Positions 1-7,591 of a stretch of DNA of 64,000 bases are shown here, piece after piece. The notes under the pieces were generated by a model. That model saw only the letters and a program-made list of their open reading frames with translations, was not told the DNA's origin and did not search any database. Each line of letters starts with the position of its first letter. Position 1 is the stretch's first letter. The stretch lies in the NCBI RefSeq assembly GCF_030227115.1, contig NZ_JASSUA010000001.1, positions 124,001-188,000 on the forward strand, written 5' to 3'. The stretch comes from Marinobacter sp. SS13-12. GTDB taxonomy: Bacteria; Pseudomonadota; Gammaproteobacteria; Pseudomonadales; Oleiphilaceae. The position numbers and the translations under genes are program-made.

Positions 1-49
1 TGCGCGACTTACCAGTGAAGACAAACAACAATCACTGGAGAACGACATT

Positions 50-871
50 ATGAAATACATGTTGATGCGCAAGGCCGACTCAGACACCGAGAAAGGTGTG
101 TTACCCAACGAAGACATCCTGCAGGCCATGGCGGACTTCAATGAACGTATGACTCAGGCCGGGGTTTTCATCGATGGTGATGGCTTGCGACCAACCAGCG
201 AAGGCTGCCGTATTCAGTTCCGCAATGGCGAGCCCACTGTGCTGCAGGGGCCATTCGAGCACACCAGCGAGCTGCTGGCTGGCTACAGCGTGCTGGAAGT
301 GGATTCGCTGGAAGACGCCATCGCATGGGCAAAACAGTGGCCCCGGGAAGATGCCGGCGGCAATGTCACCCTGGAGCTGCGCCGGTATTTCACGCTTGAG
401 GACTTCGAGCCCGGCGCTGCGCTTGAAAAACACCGCGCTCACGGAAAGCTGCCCCGTGAGATGAACGTGCACGTGGCATTTGGCGGTAACTGTCGGGAAG
501 CCATGGAGTTCTATGCGGAGGTGACCGCAGGCACTCTGGAAGCCATGATTACCTATGGGGAAACACCTGCAGCAGAGGATGTACCGGCAGAGATGCATGA
601 TCGCATTGTCCACTCCTCTCTCAACATCCGGGGCCGCCGGCTGATGGGAGCCGATATGGCTGGCGACTGCTATCAACCACCCCAGGGTGCCCAGGTTCAT
701 CTTGACTACGCGGACACTGAGCAGTCGGAGCGGGTTTTCCATGCACTGTCCGAAGAGGGCACAGTGATCATGCCGTTTGAACAGACCTTCTGGGCACACC
801 GTTTCGGAATGGTGCAGGACCGCTTCGGGGTTCAGTGGATGATCAGCGCCGACCTCGAGCAATGCCAGTAA
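50..871 (+). CDS. YCII domain / PhnB-like glyoxalase fusion protein
   Basis: This 273-residue cytoplasmic protein appears to join two small folds. Residues 1 to about 120 look like a YCII/DGPF-type domain: MKYMLM start, an FNERMTQAGVF helix, and a GPF then E-LLAGY segment. Residues about 135 to 268 look like a PhnB-type vicinal-oxygen-chelate (glyoxalase/bleomycin-resistance) domain: NVHVAFGGNCREAMEFY at its start and FWAHRFGMVQDRFGVQWMI at its end. YCII proteins and PhnB-like proteins are each often found near ECF sigma factors, but none is present here. The start has a GGAG motif upstream (positions 37 to 40). Substrate and reaction are unknown; the PhnB half need not be an enzyme. Domain assignment is by pattern recall. 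Confidence 0.8.
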   Translation: MKYMLMRKADSDTEKGVLPNEDILQAMADFNERMTQAGVFIDGDGLRPTSEGCRIQFRNGEPTVLQGPFEHTSELLAGYSVLEVDSLEDAIAWAKQWPREDAGGNVTLELRRYFTLEDFEPGAALEKHRAHGKLPREMNVHVAFGGNCREAMEFYAEVTAGTLEAMITYGETPAAEDVPAEMHDRIVHSSLNIRGRRLMGADMAGDCYQPPQGAQVHLDYADTEQSERVFHALSEEGTVIMPFEQTFWAHRFGMVQDRFGVQWMISADLEQCQ

Positions 872-959
872 GTGTGCAGGAGATGACCATGCGTTTTCCG
901 TGATGCTTGCCAAGTTCCTTGCGATCATCCTGCACCAGACTCCGAAACGCCTGCCATAT

Positions 960-987
960 AACCGGAGAGTCTCAGGGCTCTCCGGTT
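960..987. terminator. Perfect 10-bp hairpin downstream of the YCII/PhnB gene
   Basis: AACCGGAGAG at 960-969 pairs exactly with CTCTCCGGTT at 978-987 around an 8-base loop. It lies 88 bases past the stop of the YCII/PhnB gene and about 80 before the next start. No clear T-run follows on either strand, so factor-independent termination is plausible rather than shown. The remainder of the 198-base gap (872-1069) holds nothing else I can recognise. Confidence 0.5.
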
Positions 988-1069
988 GATGCAAAACTAA
1001 AGCTCTTCCTACCTCTGAGTCTGGTGATATATTGATCAAACCCCACCAACGTCATTGAGGAGTGCGCAC

Positions 1070-1852
1070 ATGAGAGCTGCTCTTTGTCTATCTCGCCCTA
1101 TCCGTTCCATTTGTTCTTTGGCACTTTTGAGCGTTACCAGCCTGGCCTTCGCGGCCGACCCATCGGTTTTCACCGGAACGCCCGTAGCGGTGGGGAATGG
1201 CAACGCGCGAGTGATGGTAATAACCAATGGGATGAACGAACCTGACTCCGTGTCTGTGGTTATGAGCAAGGATGCGCTCCAGGGCCTTCCGGAAGCTAAT
1301 GGCGACAAGATGGTCTGGGAGTTTACGTTGCCCATGCCGGGTGACGGCCCGCAGACGGGATATGATCACGTCGTTCTTGACTGGAATCCTGCCGGACACA
1401 TTCCTGAGGGTGTCTACTCTGTTCCCCATTTTGATGTGCATTTTTATCTGATCAGCCATGGAGAGCGTGAGGCAATTACCTTCCATGGCGAAGGCCGTGA
1501 AATGGCCATGGCGGCACCAGACCAACAACTCGTGCCCACCGGCTATGTCATCCCGCCCGATGCGGCGGTGGACAGGATGGGAATGCACGGCCTTGATCCG
1601 GCCGGGAGTGAATTCCATGGCAAACCCTTCAGCCACAATTTCATTTACGGCTATTACAAGGGCGAGCTGATATTTGTTGAGCCAATGGTGTCCCTGGCTT
1701 TCCTGCAGTCACTTCCGGAGATAGCGTCACCGGTCAAGAAACCGCAGAGATATAGCTACCCGGCATGGTACCCGGCGACTTACCGAGTCGGGTTTGATGC
1801 CGGCAAAGGCGAGTACACCATCGTGCTCCAGGGCCTGAAGAGATACGACTGA
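1070..1852 (+). CDS. Exported DUF5602/TTHB210-like protein
   Basis: The ATG at 1070 is chosen because GAGGAG lies just upstream (1057-1062); an in-frame TTG at 1055 lacks such a site. The 260-residue product starts with a Sec signal peptide (Arg-rich start, LALLSVTSLAFA core, likely cut after AFA near residue 22), so it should be periplasmic. The mature part is beta-rich. It has an HFDVHFY segment and a His/Met-containing GMHGLDP motif, and ends with YRVGFDAGKGEYTIVLQGL. From memory this fits DUF5602 (TTHB210-like) proteins of unknown function. The conserved histidines could bind metal, but that is inference. It appears to be monocistronic. Confidence 0.7.
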   Translation: MRAALCLSRPIRSICSLALLSVTSLAFAADPSVFTGTPVAVGNGNARVMVITNGMNEPDSVSVVMSKDALQGLPEANGDKMVWEFTLPMPGDGPQTGYDHVVLDWNPAGHIPEGVYSVPHFDVHFYLISHGEREAITFHGEGREMAMAAPDQQLVPTGYVIPPDAAVDRMGMHGLDPAGSEFHGKPFSHNFIYGYYKGELIFVEPMVSLAFLQSLPEIASPVKKPQRYSYPAWYPATYRVGFDAGKGEYTIVLQGLKRYD

Positions 1853-1946
1853 TTTCCTGAATACTGGCCAGGTCGTGTTTCATTCGCAAACCGTGGGATT
1901 GTCTATAGTGGTAGTAAGGGAATCTTACTGACGGGAGGTCAACGCC

Positions 1947-2972
1947 ATGAAACGCATCGCGATCTGCTTTGATGGCACCTGGAACCGGCCAGAAGTAAAC
2001 ATTGGCGAGGAATTCCCCACCAACGTGCTGCAGTTCGCCCGCGCCATTCGTCCATCGGATGGCAGCGGCGTCGAACAGGTTGTTTTTTATGACTGGGGTA
2101 TTGGCTCCTATCACGATGAGATCCTGGCCGGCGCCACCGGTCACGGTCTCGAAAAGAACGTGATGGACGGCTACCGCTTTCTGGTCCACAACTACGAACC
2201 CGGCGACAACATCTTCCTGTTCGGCTTCAGCCGTGGTGCCTACACAGCCCGCAGCCTGTGCGGCATGATCAACAACTGCAGTATTCTGCGAAAAGAAAAC
2301 GCCTACCTGATCCAGAACGCGTTCAGGCTCTACAAAACCAAGAAGCACAAGGCCAACAGCGACCACGCCATGAAGTGGAAGCAGCGGTTCGCCGTTGAAG
2401 AACGCACCCCGATCGAGTTCGTGGGCGTGTGGGACACCGTCGGCGCCCTGGGCCTGCCCTTTACCTTCTTCGGCCTGATCAAAGACCAGGACCTGTTTTA
2501 CGACCGGGAGATTGGCAGCAACATCAGGACAGCACGGCACGCCCTGTCCCTGGACGAACACCGGGAGGATTTCGAGCCGACTCTCTGGGAACCCCGCGCC
2601 GGAACGGACATCGAGCAGGTCTGGTTCGCGGGTGCCCATTCCGATGTCGGCGGCGGCTATGGCCCGGACAAACAGGGCCGCATTCTGGCCGACATTCCCT
2701 TGCTATGGATGGCCAATGAAGCGAAAAAACAAAAGCTGGTGTTCAACGATACCCTGCCAACCACTACCCACACCACCGCCGAGCAGCACAACGAATACAA
2801 GGGCAAATACCGGTTACTGGGGAAACTGGTGCGGGAGATCCCCCCACTGAACGAGATCCGAACCTGGGTGCATGCCAGCGTAAGAGCGCGATACAACAGC
2901 GGATACCAGAGTGAGCCAATCGAGCGGTTTGCGGAGCGCAACGGGGAATGGCCGCCCATCTGGCCTGACTGA
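1947..2972 (+). CDS. DUF2235 alpha/beta hydrolase (Tle1-like phospholipase fold)
   Basis: The 341-residue protein opens with KRIAICFDGTWNRP, the hallmark of the DUF2235 family that includes type VI secretion phospholipase effectors (Tle1). The nucleophile elbow GFSRGA places the catalytic Ser near residue 95; D163 (VWDTVGALG) and H231 (AHSDVGGG) fit the remaining triad. The protein has no signal peptide and no transmembrane anchor, and no secretion genes (VgrG, PAAR, immunity) lie nearby. It is therefore more likely a housekeeping cytoplasmic hydrolase than an effector. GGGAGG lies upstream of the start. The last codons form one arm of a 15-bp hairpin. Confidence 0.85.
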   Translation: MKRIAICFDGTWNRPEVNIGEEFPTNVLQFARAIRPSDGSGVEQVVFYDWGIGSYHDEILAGATGHGLEKNVMDGYRFLVHNYEPGDNIFLFGFSRGAYTARSLCGMINNCSILRKENAYLIQNAFRLYKTKKHKANSDHAMKWKQRFAVEERTPIEFVGVWDTVGALGLPFTFFGLIKDQDLFYDREIGSNIRTARHALSLDEHREDFEPTLWEPRAGTDIEQVWFAGAHSDVGGGYGPDKQGRILADIPLLWMANEAKKQKLVFNDTLPTTTHTTAEQHNEYKGKYRLLGKLVREIPPLNEIRTWVHASVRARYNSGYQSEPIERFAERNGEWPPIWPD

Positions 2973-2992
2973 TTTCGGGCCAGATGGGCGGC
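2951..2992. terminator. 15-bp perfect hairpin between convergent genes
   Basis: GCCGCCCATCTGGCC at 2951-2965 is exactly complementary to GGCCAGATGGGCGGC at 2978-2992, with a 12-base loop that contains the DUF2235 stop codon (2970-2972). The left arm encodes the last residues of that protein. The next gene converges from the right and ends at 3017, so the structure could end transcripts from both sides. No T-tract follows on either strand. Confidence 0.7.
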
Positions 2993-3016
2993 TGTCGGGC
3001 AGCCGGGTCCCCGCTG

Positions 3017-4681
3017 TTATGGCGCCAGCTTTCGCTTCAACGCCCTGGTAACTGACAGTGGCAGGCTCGGCAGCGCGCGCAGCATCCACGGCAGTATCCG
3101 GCGCTTCACGCCGCTCAATGACTCCGGAATCATCACTTCGATCAGGTGTGGCCCCGGCATGCTCAGGGCATACTCCATGGCTTTTGCCATGTCTTCGGCG
3201 GTATCGACTCTCACTCCGTGCACACCCATGCCCTGGGCCATTTCGGCGAAGTTGAGCACCGGGCCGCGCAGATCCAGTTGTGACTTGGCCTTGGCGCCCG
3301 CCTGTTCGGCCCCGACCCGATCCAGCTCGATGCTCAGCACCGAGTAGGACGCGTTGTTGAAGATGACGGTGGTGACGTTGAGATGCTCACGGGCCATGGT
3401 CCACAGGGCCTGGATGGTGTACATCGCGGTGCCGTCGCCGATCAGCGCCAGTACGGGCCGGTCGGGGCAGGCAACGGCGGCACCGACGGCATTGGGCAGG
3501 CCCTGGCCGATGGCACCACCGGTGAGGGTGATGAGATCGTGCCGCGGCGCTCCTTCGGTCATGACCGATAGCATAAGGCTGGAGGTAATGCCTTCGTCCA
3601 CAATGATGGCGTTGTCGGGCATCAGGTGGCCCACCGCTTTGCAGACCTTTTCTGCGGTGAGTTTCCCTCTTGGCCGGTCGGGTCTTTTTGCCGGTTGCAG
3701 CCTGGGTTCAGCCTGGCTGGCGCCGAGGGCTTCATTGAGTCTGTTCAGGCTCCCGGTTATGTCCTGATCCGGCGCCGCCAGGGTGTGGACCTCGCAGGTA
3801 TCGGGTACCAGGTAGCTTTGTTTGCCGGGGTAAGCGAAGAAGGAAACGGGTGCCTTGGCGTCTACCAGGATGAGGTGTTCAATGTCCGTCAGTTGCACCG
3901 TGGCCAGTTCTGCCAGGTACGCCAGGCGCTCTACCGGCGGCAGGCCCGCGCCCCTTTCCATACGCGTCGGGAAGGTTTCTGCCATCAATATCACCCCGCT
4001 GTGGGCGGCAAGCTTCGCTGCAGCCAGCAGGCTGGGTTCCCGTAATGAATGCCCCCCCATCAGCAGGGCGGTTTTCTTGCCGGAGCGAATGGCTGAGGCG
4101 ATGGCCTCAACCGTGGCATCGTCCGCTGGCGTTGGCGTGGGCGGTACCACAGGTGCGCTGGGCACGCCTCCCTCACCCCAGGACACGTCCGCCGGCAGAA
4201 TCAGCGTTGCGACCTGGCCGGGTGCGCTGCGGGCGGCCGCTATGGCCTCGGCGGCGTCCTGGCAGAGCGTTTCTGTGCTCCTGGCGGTGCGCACAAAACC
4301 CGGGGATACGTTGCGGGCGACGGTTTCGATATCAGACTGCAGCTGGGCATCGTATTTCACGTGGTAGGTGGCGTGGTCACCGACAATATTCACTACCGGC
4401 ACCTTGCCCTTACGGGCGTTGTGCAGGTTGGCCAGCCCGTTGCCCAGCCCACAACCCAGGTGCAGCAACGTGGCTGCAGGCTTGTCTGCCATGCGAGCAT
4501 AACCATCCGCTGCGCCGGTAGCCACGCCCTCGAACAGAGCCAGCACTGCTCGCATAAGGGGTTCGTCGTCCAGGGCTGCCACGAAATGCATTTCACTGGT
4601 ACCGGGGTTGCTGAAGCAGACTTCGACACCGGCATCCACCAGTGTTTTCATCAGAGCTTGTGCGCCGTTAGTCATTGTCAT
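3017..4681 (-). CDS. Thiamine-diphosphate enzyme, acetolactate synthase / benzoylformate decarboxylase-like
   Basis: The 554-residue protein has the three-domain layout of ThDP-dependent decarboxylases and carboligases. The N-terminal pyrimidine-binding domain carries the catalytic glutamate (E51 in ALFEGVATGAADGYAR). The C-terminal ThDP/Mg motif runs from GDG at 415-417 to NN at 442-443. GDGTAMYTIQALW recalls benzoylformate decarboxylase, while databases would probably name it acetolactate synthase large subunit. No small regulatory subunit accompanies it, so a role in branched-chain synthesis is unlikely. A basic tail of about 30 residues (SLSGVKRR to KLAP) extends past the fold. It overlaps the upstream FMN enzyme gene by four bases (ATGA at 4678-4681), implying translational coupling. 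Confidence 0.8.
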   Translation of the reverse strand: MTMTNGAQALMKTLVDAGVEVCFSNPGTSEMHFVAALDDEPLMRAVLALFEGVATGAADGYARMADKPAATLLHLGCGLGNGLANLHNARKGKVPVVNIVGDHATYHVKYDAQLQSDIETVARNVSPGFVRTARSTETLCQDAAEAIAAARSAPGQVATLILPADVSWGEGGVPSAPVVPPTPTPADDATVEAIASAIRSGKKTALLMGGHSLREPSLLAAAKLAAHSGVILMAETFPTRMERGAGLPPVERLAYLAELATVQLTDIEHLILVDAKAPVSFFAYPGKQSYLVPDTCEVHTLAAPDQDITGSLNRLNEALGASQAEPRLQPAKRPDRPRGKLTAEKVCKAVGHLMPDNAIIVDEGITSSLMLSVMTEGAPRHDLITLTGGAIGQGLPNAVGAAVACPDRPVLALIGDGTAMYTIQALWTMAREHLNVTTVIFNNASYSVLSIELDRVGAEQAGAKAKSQLDLRGPVLNFAEMAQGMGVHGVRVDTAEDMAKAMEYALSMPGPHLIEVMIPESLSGVKRRILPWMLRALPSLPLSVTRALKRKLAP

Positions 4682-5865
4682 TCTCCAGCCTTCGGGAGTT
4701 CAGGTTTATGGGGCCTGTCCAGATGGTCAGTGCCAATATTGGCAATGCGGGTAACGCCTGTCAGGGTCATGGCCAGCCGCAATTCCTGCTGCCAGCTTTT
4801 CAGTAGTCTGGTCAGCCCGGCCTCACCACCGCCGGCCAGTGCATACGCCCAGGGGCGGCCGATCATCACGCCCTGGGCGCCCAGGGCCAGGGCACGAAAC
4901 ACATCGGTACCGCTGCGAACGCCGCCATCCACGAGGATTTCGGTCTGTGAACCGACGGCGTTAACAATATCCGGCAGCTTGCCAGCGCCCGAGGCAACAC
5001 CGTCCAGCTGTCGGCCGCCGTGGTTGGACACGACAATTCCATCCGCCCCCACCTGCACTGCCTGGCGGGCGTCTTCCTCATCAAGGATGCCTTTGAGCAG
5101 CAACTTGCCCTGCCAGTGCTGCCGTATCCATTCAATGTCTGCCCAGGTGACGGTGGGATCGAACTGGGTATCGATCCAGTCTTTGAAGGCATCGAGATTG
5201 CTTGCATCCGGCAGGGCATCACTGAGGTTGCCAAAGCTGAGAGGGCCACCGCGCACGGCGACGTTCCATAACCAGCCCGGACGTGACAGCAGTTGCTGGA
5301 TTTTCAGTAGCTTGGAGCGCGGGCCGGTGCTGGCCAGGCCATTGCGAAAATCGCGATGGCGCATACCCGGCAGTGGCAGGTCGACGGTAAACACCAGCGT
5401 GCGGCATCCGGCTGACCAGGCTTTCTCCAGCAATGCTTCTACGCGGGCCCGGTCACGAATCATGTAGAGCTGGAACCAGGCGGCCTCCGTCGCGGCAGCC
5501 TGTACTTCTTCCACCGGACAGATGCCCACGGTGGACAGGGTGAAGGGGATGCCGGCGGCGTTGGCGGCGCGTACCGCCTGAACTTCGCCACGCTGTGCCA
5601 TCATGCCTGCCAGCCCCAGGGGTGCCAGCACCACCGGCATGGAGCAGGCCTGCCCTGCCAGGGTGGCCGTCGTATCCACTTGATCAACGTTGACCAGAAC
5701 CCGCTGGCGCAGGTGGATGTTGGCCCAGTCGGCTTCGTTGGCACGGACGGTTTGCTCGTTGGTCGCGCCGCCGTCCAGGTAATCAAACAGGAACCCGGGC
5801 AGGCGGGCGCGGGCCTTTTCACGGTAGTCGTCAGCGGTGGCCGGGTAGCCAAACTTCGGGGTCAT
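4678..5865 (-). CDS. FMN-dependent alpha-hydroxyacid dehydrogenase (LldD/MdlB family)
   Basis: The start at 5865 (MTPKFGYPATADDYR) is the only ATG that gives a normal family N-terminus; it lies five bases past the preceding gene's stop. The 395-residue TIM-barrel protein has FLFDYLDGG, the substrate/FMN segment VLAPLGLAGM, and SNHGGRQLDG, whose His is the family's catalytic base and whose Arg binds the carboxylate. GGVRSGTDVFRALALGA and MIGRPWAYALAGGGEAG complete the FMN phosphate site. The family oxidises L-lactate, glycolate or mandelate to 2-oxoacids. Next to a ThDP enzyme the arrangement resembles mandelate dehydrogenase plus benzoylformate decarboxylase, but the real substrate is unknown. 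Confidence 0.88.
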   Translation of the reverse strand: MTPKFGYPATADDYREKARARLPGFLFDYLDGGATNEQTVRANEADWANIHLRQRVLVNVDQVDTTATLAGQACSMPVVLAPLGLAGMMAQRGEVQAVRAANAAGIPFTLSTVGICPVEEVQAAATEAAWFQLYMIRDRARVEALLEKAWSAGCRTLVFTVDLPLPGMRHRDFRNGLASTGPRSKLLKIQQLLSRPGWLWNVAVRGGPLSFGNLSDALPDASNLDAFKDWIDTQFDPTVTWADIEWIRQHWQGKLLLKGILDEEDARQAVQVGADGIVVSNHGGRQLDGVASGAGKLPDIVNAVGSQTEILVDGGVRSGTDVFRALALGAQGVMIGRPWAYALAGGGEAGLTRLLKSWQQELRLAMTLTGVTRIANIGTDHLDRPHKPELPKAGE

Positions 5866-5870
5866 GGGCG

Positions 5871-7484
5871 TCAGCCTCCTGCAACAATGGATCGCACCGC
5901 TGCCCGGGCGGTCATGATGCAGCCGGGCAGGAAGGTGCCTTCGAGGGAACGTTTGCCGTTGGCGCCACCGCCACCAAAACCGGCGGCTTCTCCCACGCAG
6001 TACAGGCCCTCCACGGGAACACCACCGGCATCGAGCACGCGGCTTTGCAGGTCGGTTTGCAGGCCGCCCAGGCTTTTTCGGGTGATCAGCTGCATGCGGA
6101 TGGCAATGTAGGGCCCGGCGCCGGGCTTCTGCAGGGGCGCCGGTTTGCAGGTGCGCAGACGGTCCGGCTTCCATTCCCGGGCGTGCTGGATCAGACGGAT
6201 CTGGGGGTCGTTGTGCAGTTGGGTGCCCGCGGCAAAGTTGGCATCGAACGCATCCGCGGTGGCCTGGAGTGTGGCGGGCTCAATGTCATGGGAACAGGTC
6301 AGCGCGTTCATCTTGCCGGCCAGGTCATTCAGGCTGTCTGCCACCAGGAAGTCGCGGCTTTCCCGCTGCATCTGGCGAACCAGCGGATGGTTGCCCAGCA
6401 GCAGCTCTTTCACAAACAGGGGGAACTGTTTGTCCCGTATGCGGGCATTGTGCTCGGCGCCGGAGATGGCAAATTCTTTGGCGGCGATGCGCCAGTTAAG
6501 CAGGTGCCAGGTCCAGGGTTTTTCCTGTTCGGCGACGCGCTGGCACAACCAGTGAGTGTCAAACCCCGTCACCAGGGGCTCCGGGCCGATGCGTTCGCCC
6601 CGGTGATTCAGCCACAGGGCGGATTTGCAGGGAATGGTAGACAGACCGTGGCCGGGAAAGTGCGGGTAAGGATGCGGGAAGCCGGCCGCGTAGTTCCACA
6701 TTTCCCCGGCGTGGGTGATCCGGCCACCGAGGCTGTCTGCAACCCAGTGGTGCATGCGGCCATCCGCGTAGGGATGTGCGCCGTTCAGCATGCTGGCTGG
6801 CAGGGCGCGGTTGCCAGGCCAGTTCGCACGGCATTCTTCATGGCTGCCATTGATACCGCCAGTGGCCAGTACCACCGCAGACGCCGTCAGCCGGACTTCC
6901 ACGCTGTTGGCCTCGTTGATCGCCAGGGCGCCGCAGACTTTGCCGCCTTCATGGTCCAGTGCGACTATCCGATGCTGATGCAGAACAGTGAGCTTGCCGG
7001 CGCCGTTTTCACGATGCAGTGCTTCCAGCAGGCAACGCACCAGCTCCCGGGCGGTGCCCCAGATGACATGGTAGCGGGGCACACGGTTGCCATCGCCGAA
7101 GCGGCCACGCTCCACCCAGTTGACCGCCGGCAGAAATTTGATGCCTTCGTCGCTAAGCCAGTCATAAACCTCCGTGCGGGAGTGCTCGACGTAGTAGCGG
7201 GCCCATCGCAGCGGCCACTCATCACCGGAAGCCAGCTCACCGAAGCTGAGCCAGTCGGCAAGGGCAATCTCCGGTGAATCGGTGATCTTCATGCGCTTCT
7301 GAAGGGGGGTGTCCACCAGCATCATGCCGCCAAAGGCCCAGAGTGCCAGGCCGCCCATACGCTCAGCGGTATCCCGGTCCGCCAGGGTGACCGTCTTTCC
7401 GGCACGCAGGGCTTCGAGTGCCGTAACAATACCTGCCAGCCCTCCGCCAACCACCAGAACATCTGAATCAATCACCTTGACCAT
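5871..7484 (-). CDS. KstD-like FAD-binding dehydrogenase
   Basis: This protein of about 537 residues starts with a Rossmann FAD site (DVLVVGGGLAGIVTALEALRAGKTVTLAD). It belongs to the fumarate reductase / 3-ketosteroid dehydrogenase flavoprotein group; GGLALWAFGGMMLVDTP and HVIWGTARELV are typical of the FAD-binding dehydrogenases I recall as PRK12834. FGGGGANGKRSLEGTFLPGC near the end closes the FAD domain. It is the first gene of a leftward three-gene operon with the FMN dehydrogenase and ThDP enzyme. The start is uncertain: ATG at 7484 gives the usual N-terminus, while ATG at 7493 has an AGGT site only three bases away. Steroids, hydroxy acids or enoates could be substrates. Confidence 0.85.
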   Translation of the reverse strand: MVKVIDSDVLVVGGGLAGIVTALEALRAGKTVTLADRDTAERMGGLALWAFGGMMLVDTPLQKRMKITDSPEIALADWLSFGELASGDEWPLRWARYYVEHSRTEVYDWLSDEGIKFLPAVNWVERGRFGDGNRVPRYHVIWGTARELVRCLLEALHRENGAGKLTVLHQHRIVALDHEGGKVCGALAINEANSVEVRLTASAVVLATGGINGSHEECRANWPGNRALPASMLNGAHPYADGRMHHWVADSLGGRITHAGEMWNYAAGFPHPYPHFPGHGLSTIPCKSALWLNHRGERIGPEPLVTGFDTHWLCQRVAEQEKPWTWHLLNWRIAAKEFAISGAEHNARIRDKQFPLFVKELLLGNHPLVRQMQRESRDFLVADSLNDLAGKMNALTCSHDIEPATLQATADAFDANFAAGTQLHNDPQIRLIQHAREWKPDRLRTCKPAPLQKPGAGPYIAIRMQLITRKSLGGLQTDLQSRVLDAGGVPVEGLYCVGEAAGFGGGGANGKRSLEGTFLPGCIMTARAAVRSIVAGG

Positions 7485-7547
7485 AGTGCACATCCGACCT
7501 GATTGAGCTCTGTTGTCAGTTTCCAAGATATACCGGTACCATGGTTT

Positions 7548-7591
7548 AAAAATTGACTTCAGAGGCCACAAAAATTGACTTTAGAGGCCAC
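7548..7591. repeat. 22-bp tandem duplication at the AraC-type gene start
   Basis: Bases 7548-7569 and 7570-7591 are adjacent direct copies that differ at one position (C7560 versus T7582). Each copy holds AAAAATTGACTT followed by AGAGGCCAC. The GAGG of copy one (7562-7565) sits nine bases before the TTG of copy two (7575) that begins the AraC-type gene, so the duplication supplies its ribosome site and start. It lies between divergent promoters and could also be a double binding site for the regulator. Confidence 0.85.

Noticed and set aside
1734..2639. 301-residue minus-strand open frame opposite the DUF2235 gene
   Set aside because: The plus strand encodes a complete Ser-Asp-His hydrolase; the minus frame has no recognisable motif.
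1947..2972. DUF2235 protein considered as a type VI secretion effector
   Set aside because: No VgrG, PAAR, adaptor or immunity gene lies nearby, and the protein is short with no delivery domain.
3017..4681. ThDP enzyme considered as acetolactate synthase for branched-chain synthesis
   Set aside because: No small subunit or ilv genes are present and it overlaps a hydroxyacid dehydrogenase gene, so a catabolic role fits better.
6045..7277. 410-residue plus-strand open frame opposite the FAD dehydrogenase
   Set aside because: It is fully contained in a gene with clear FAD motifs and has low-complexity antisense composition.
7548..7591. 22-bp direct repeat considered as a transposon target-site duplication
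   Set aside because: The copies are adjacent with nothing between them, so no inserted element is involved.
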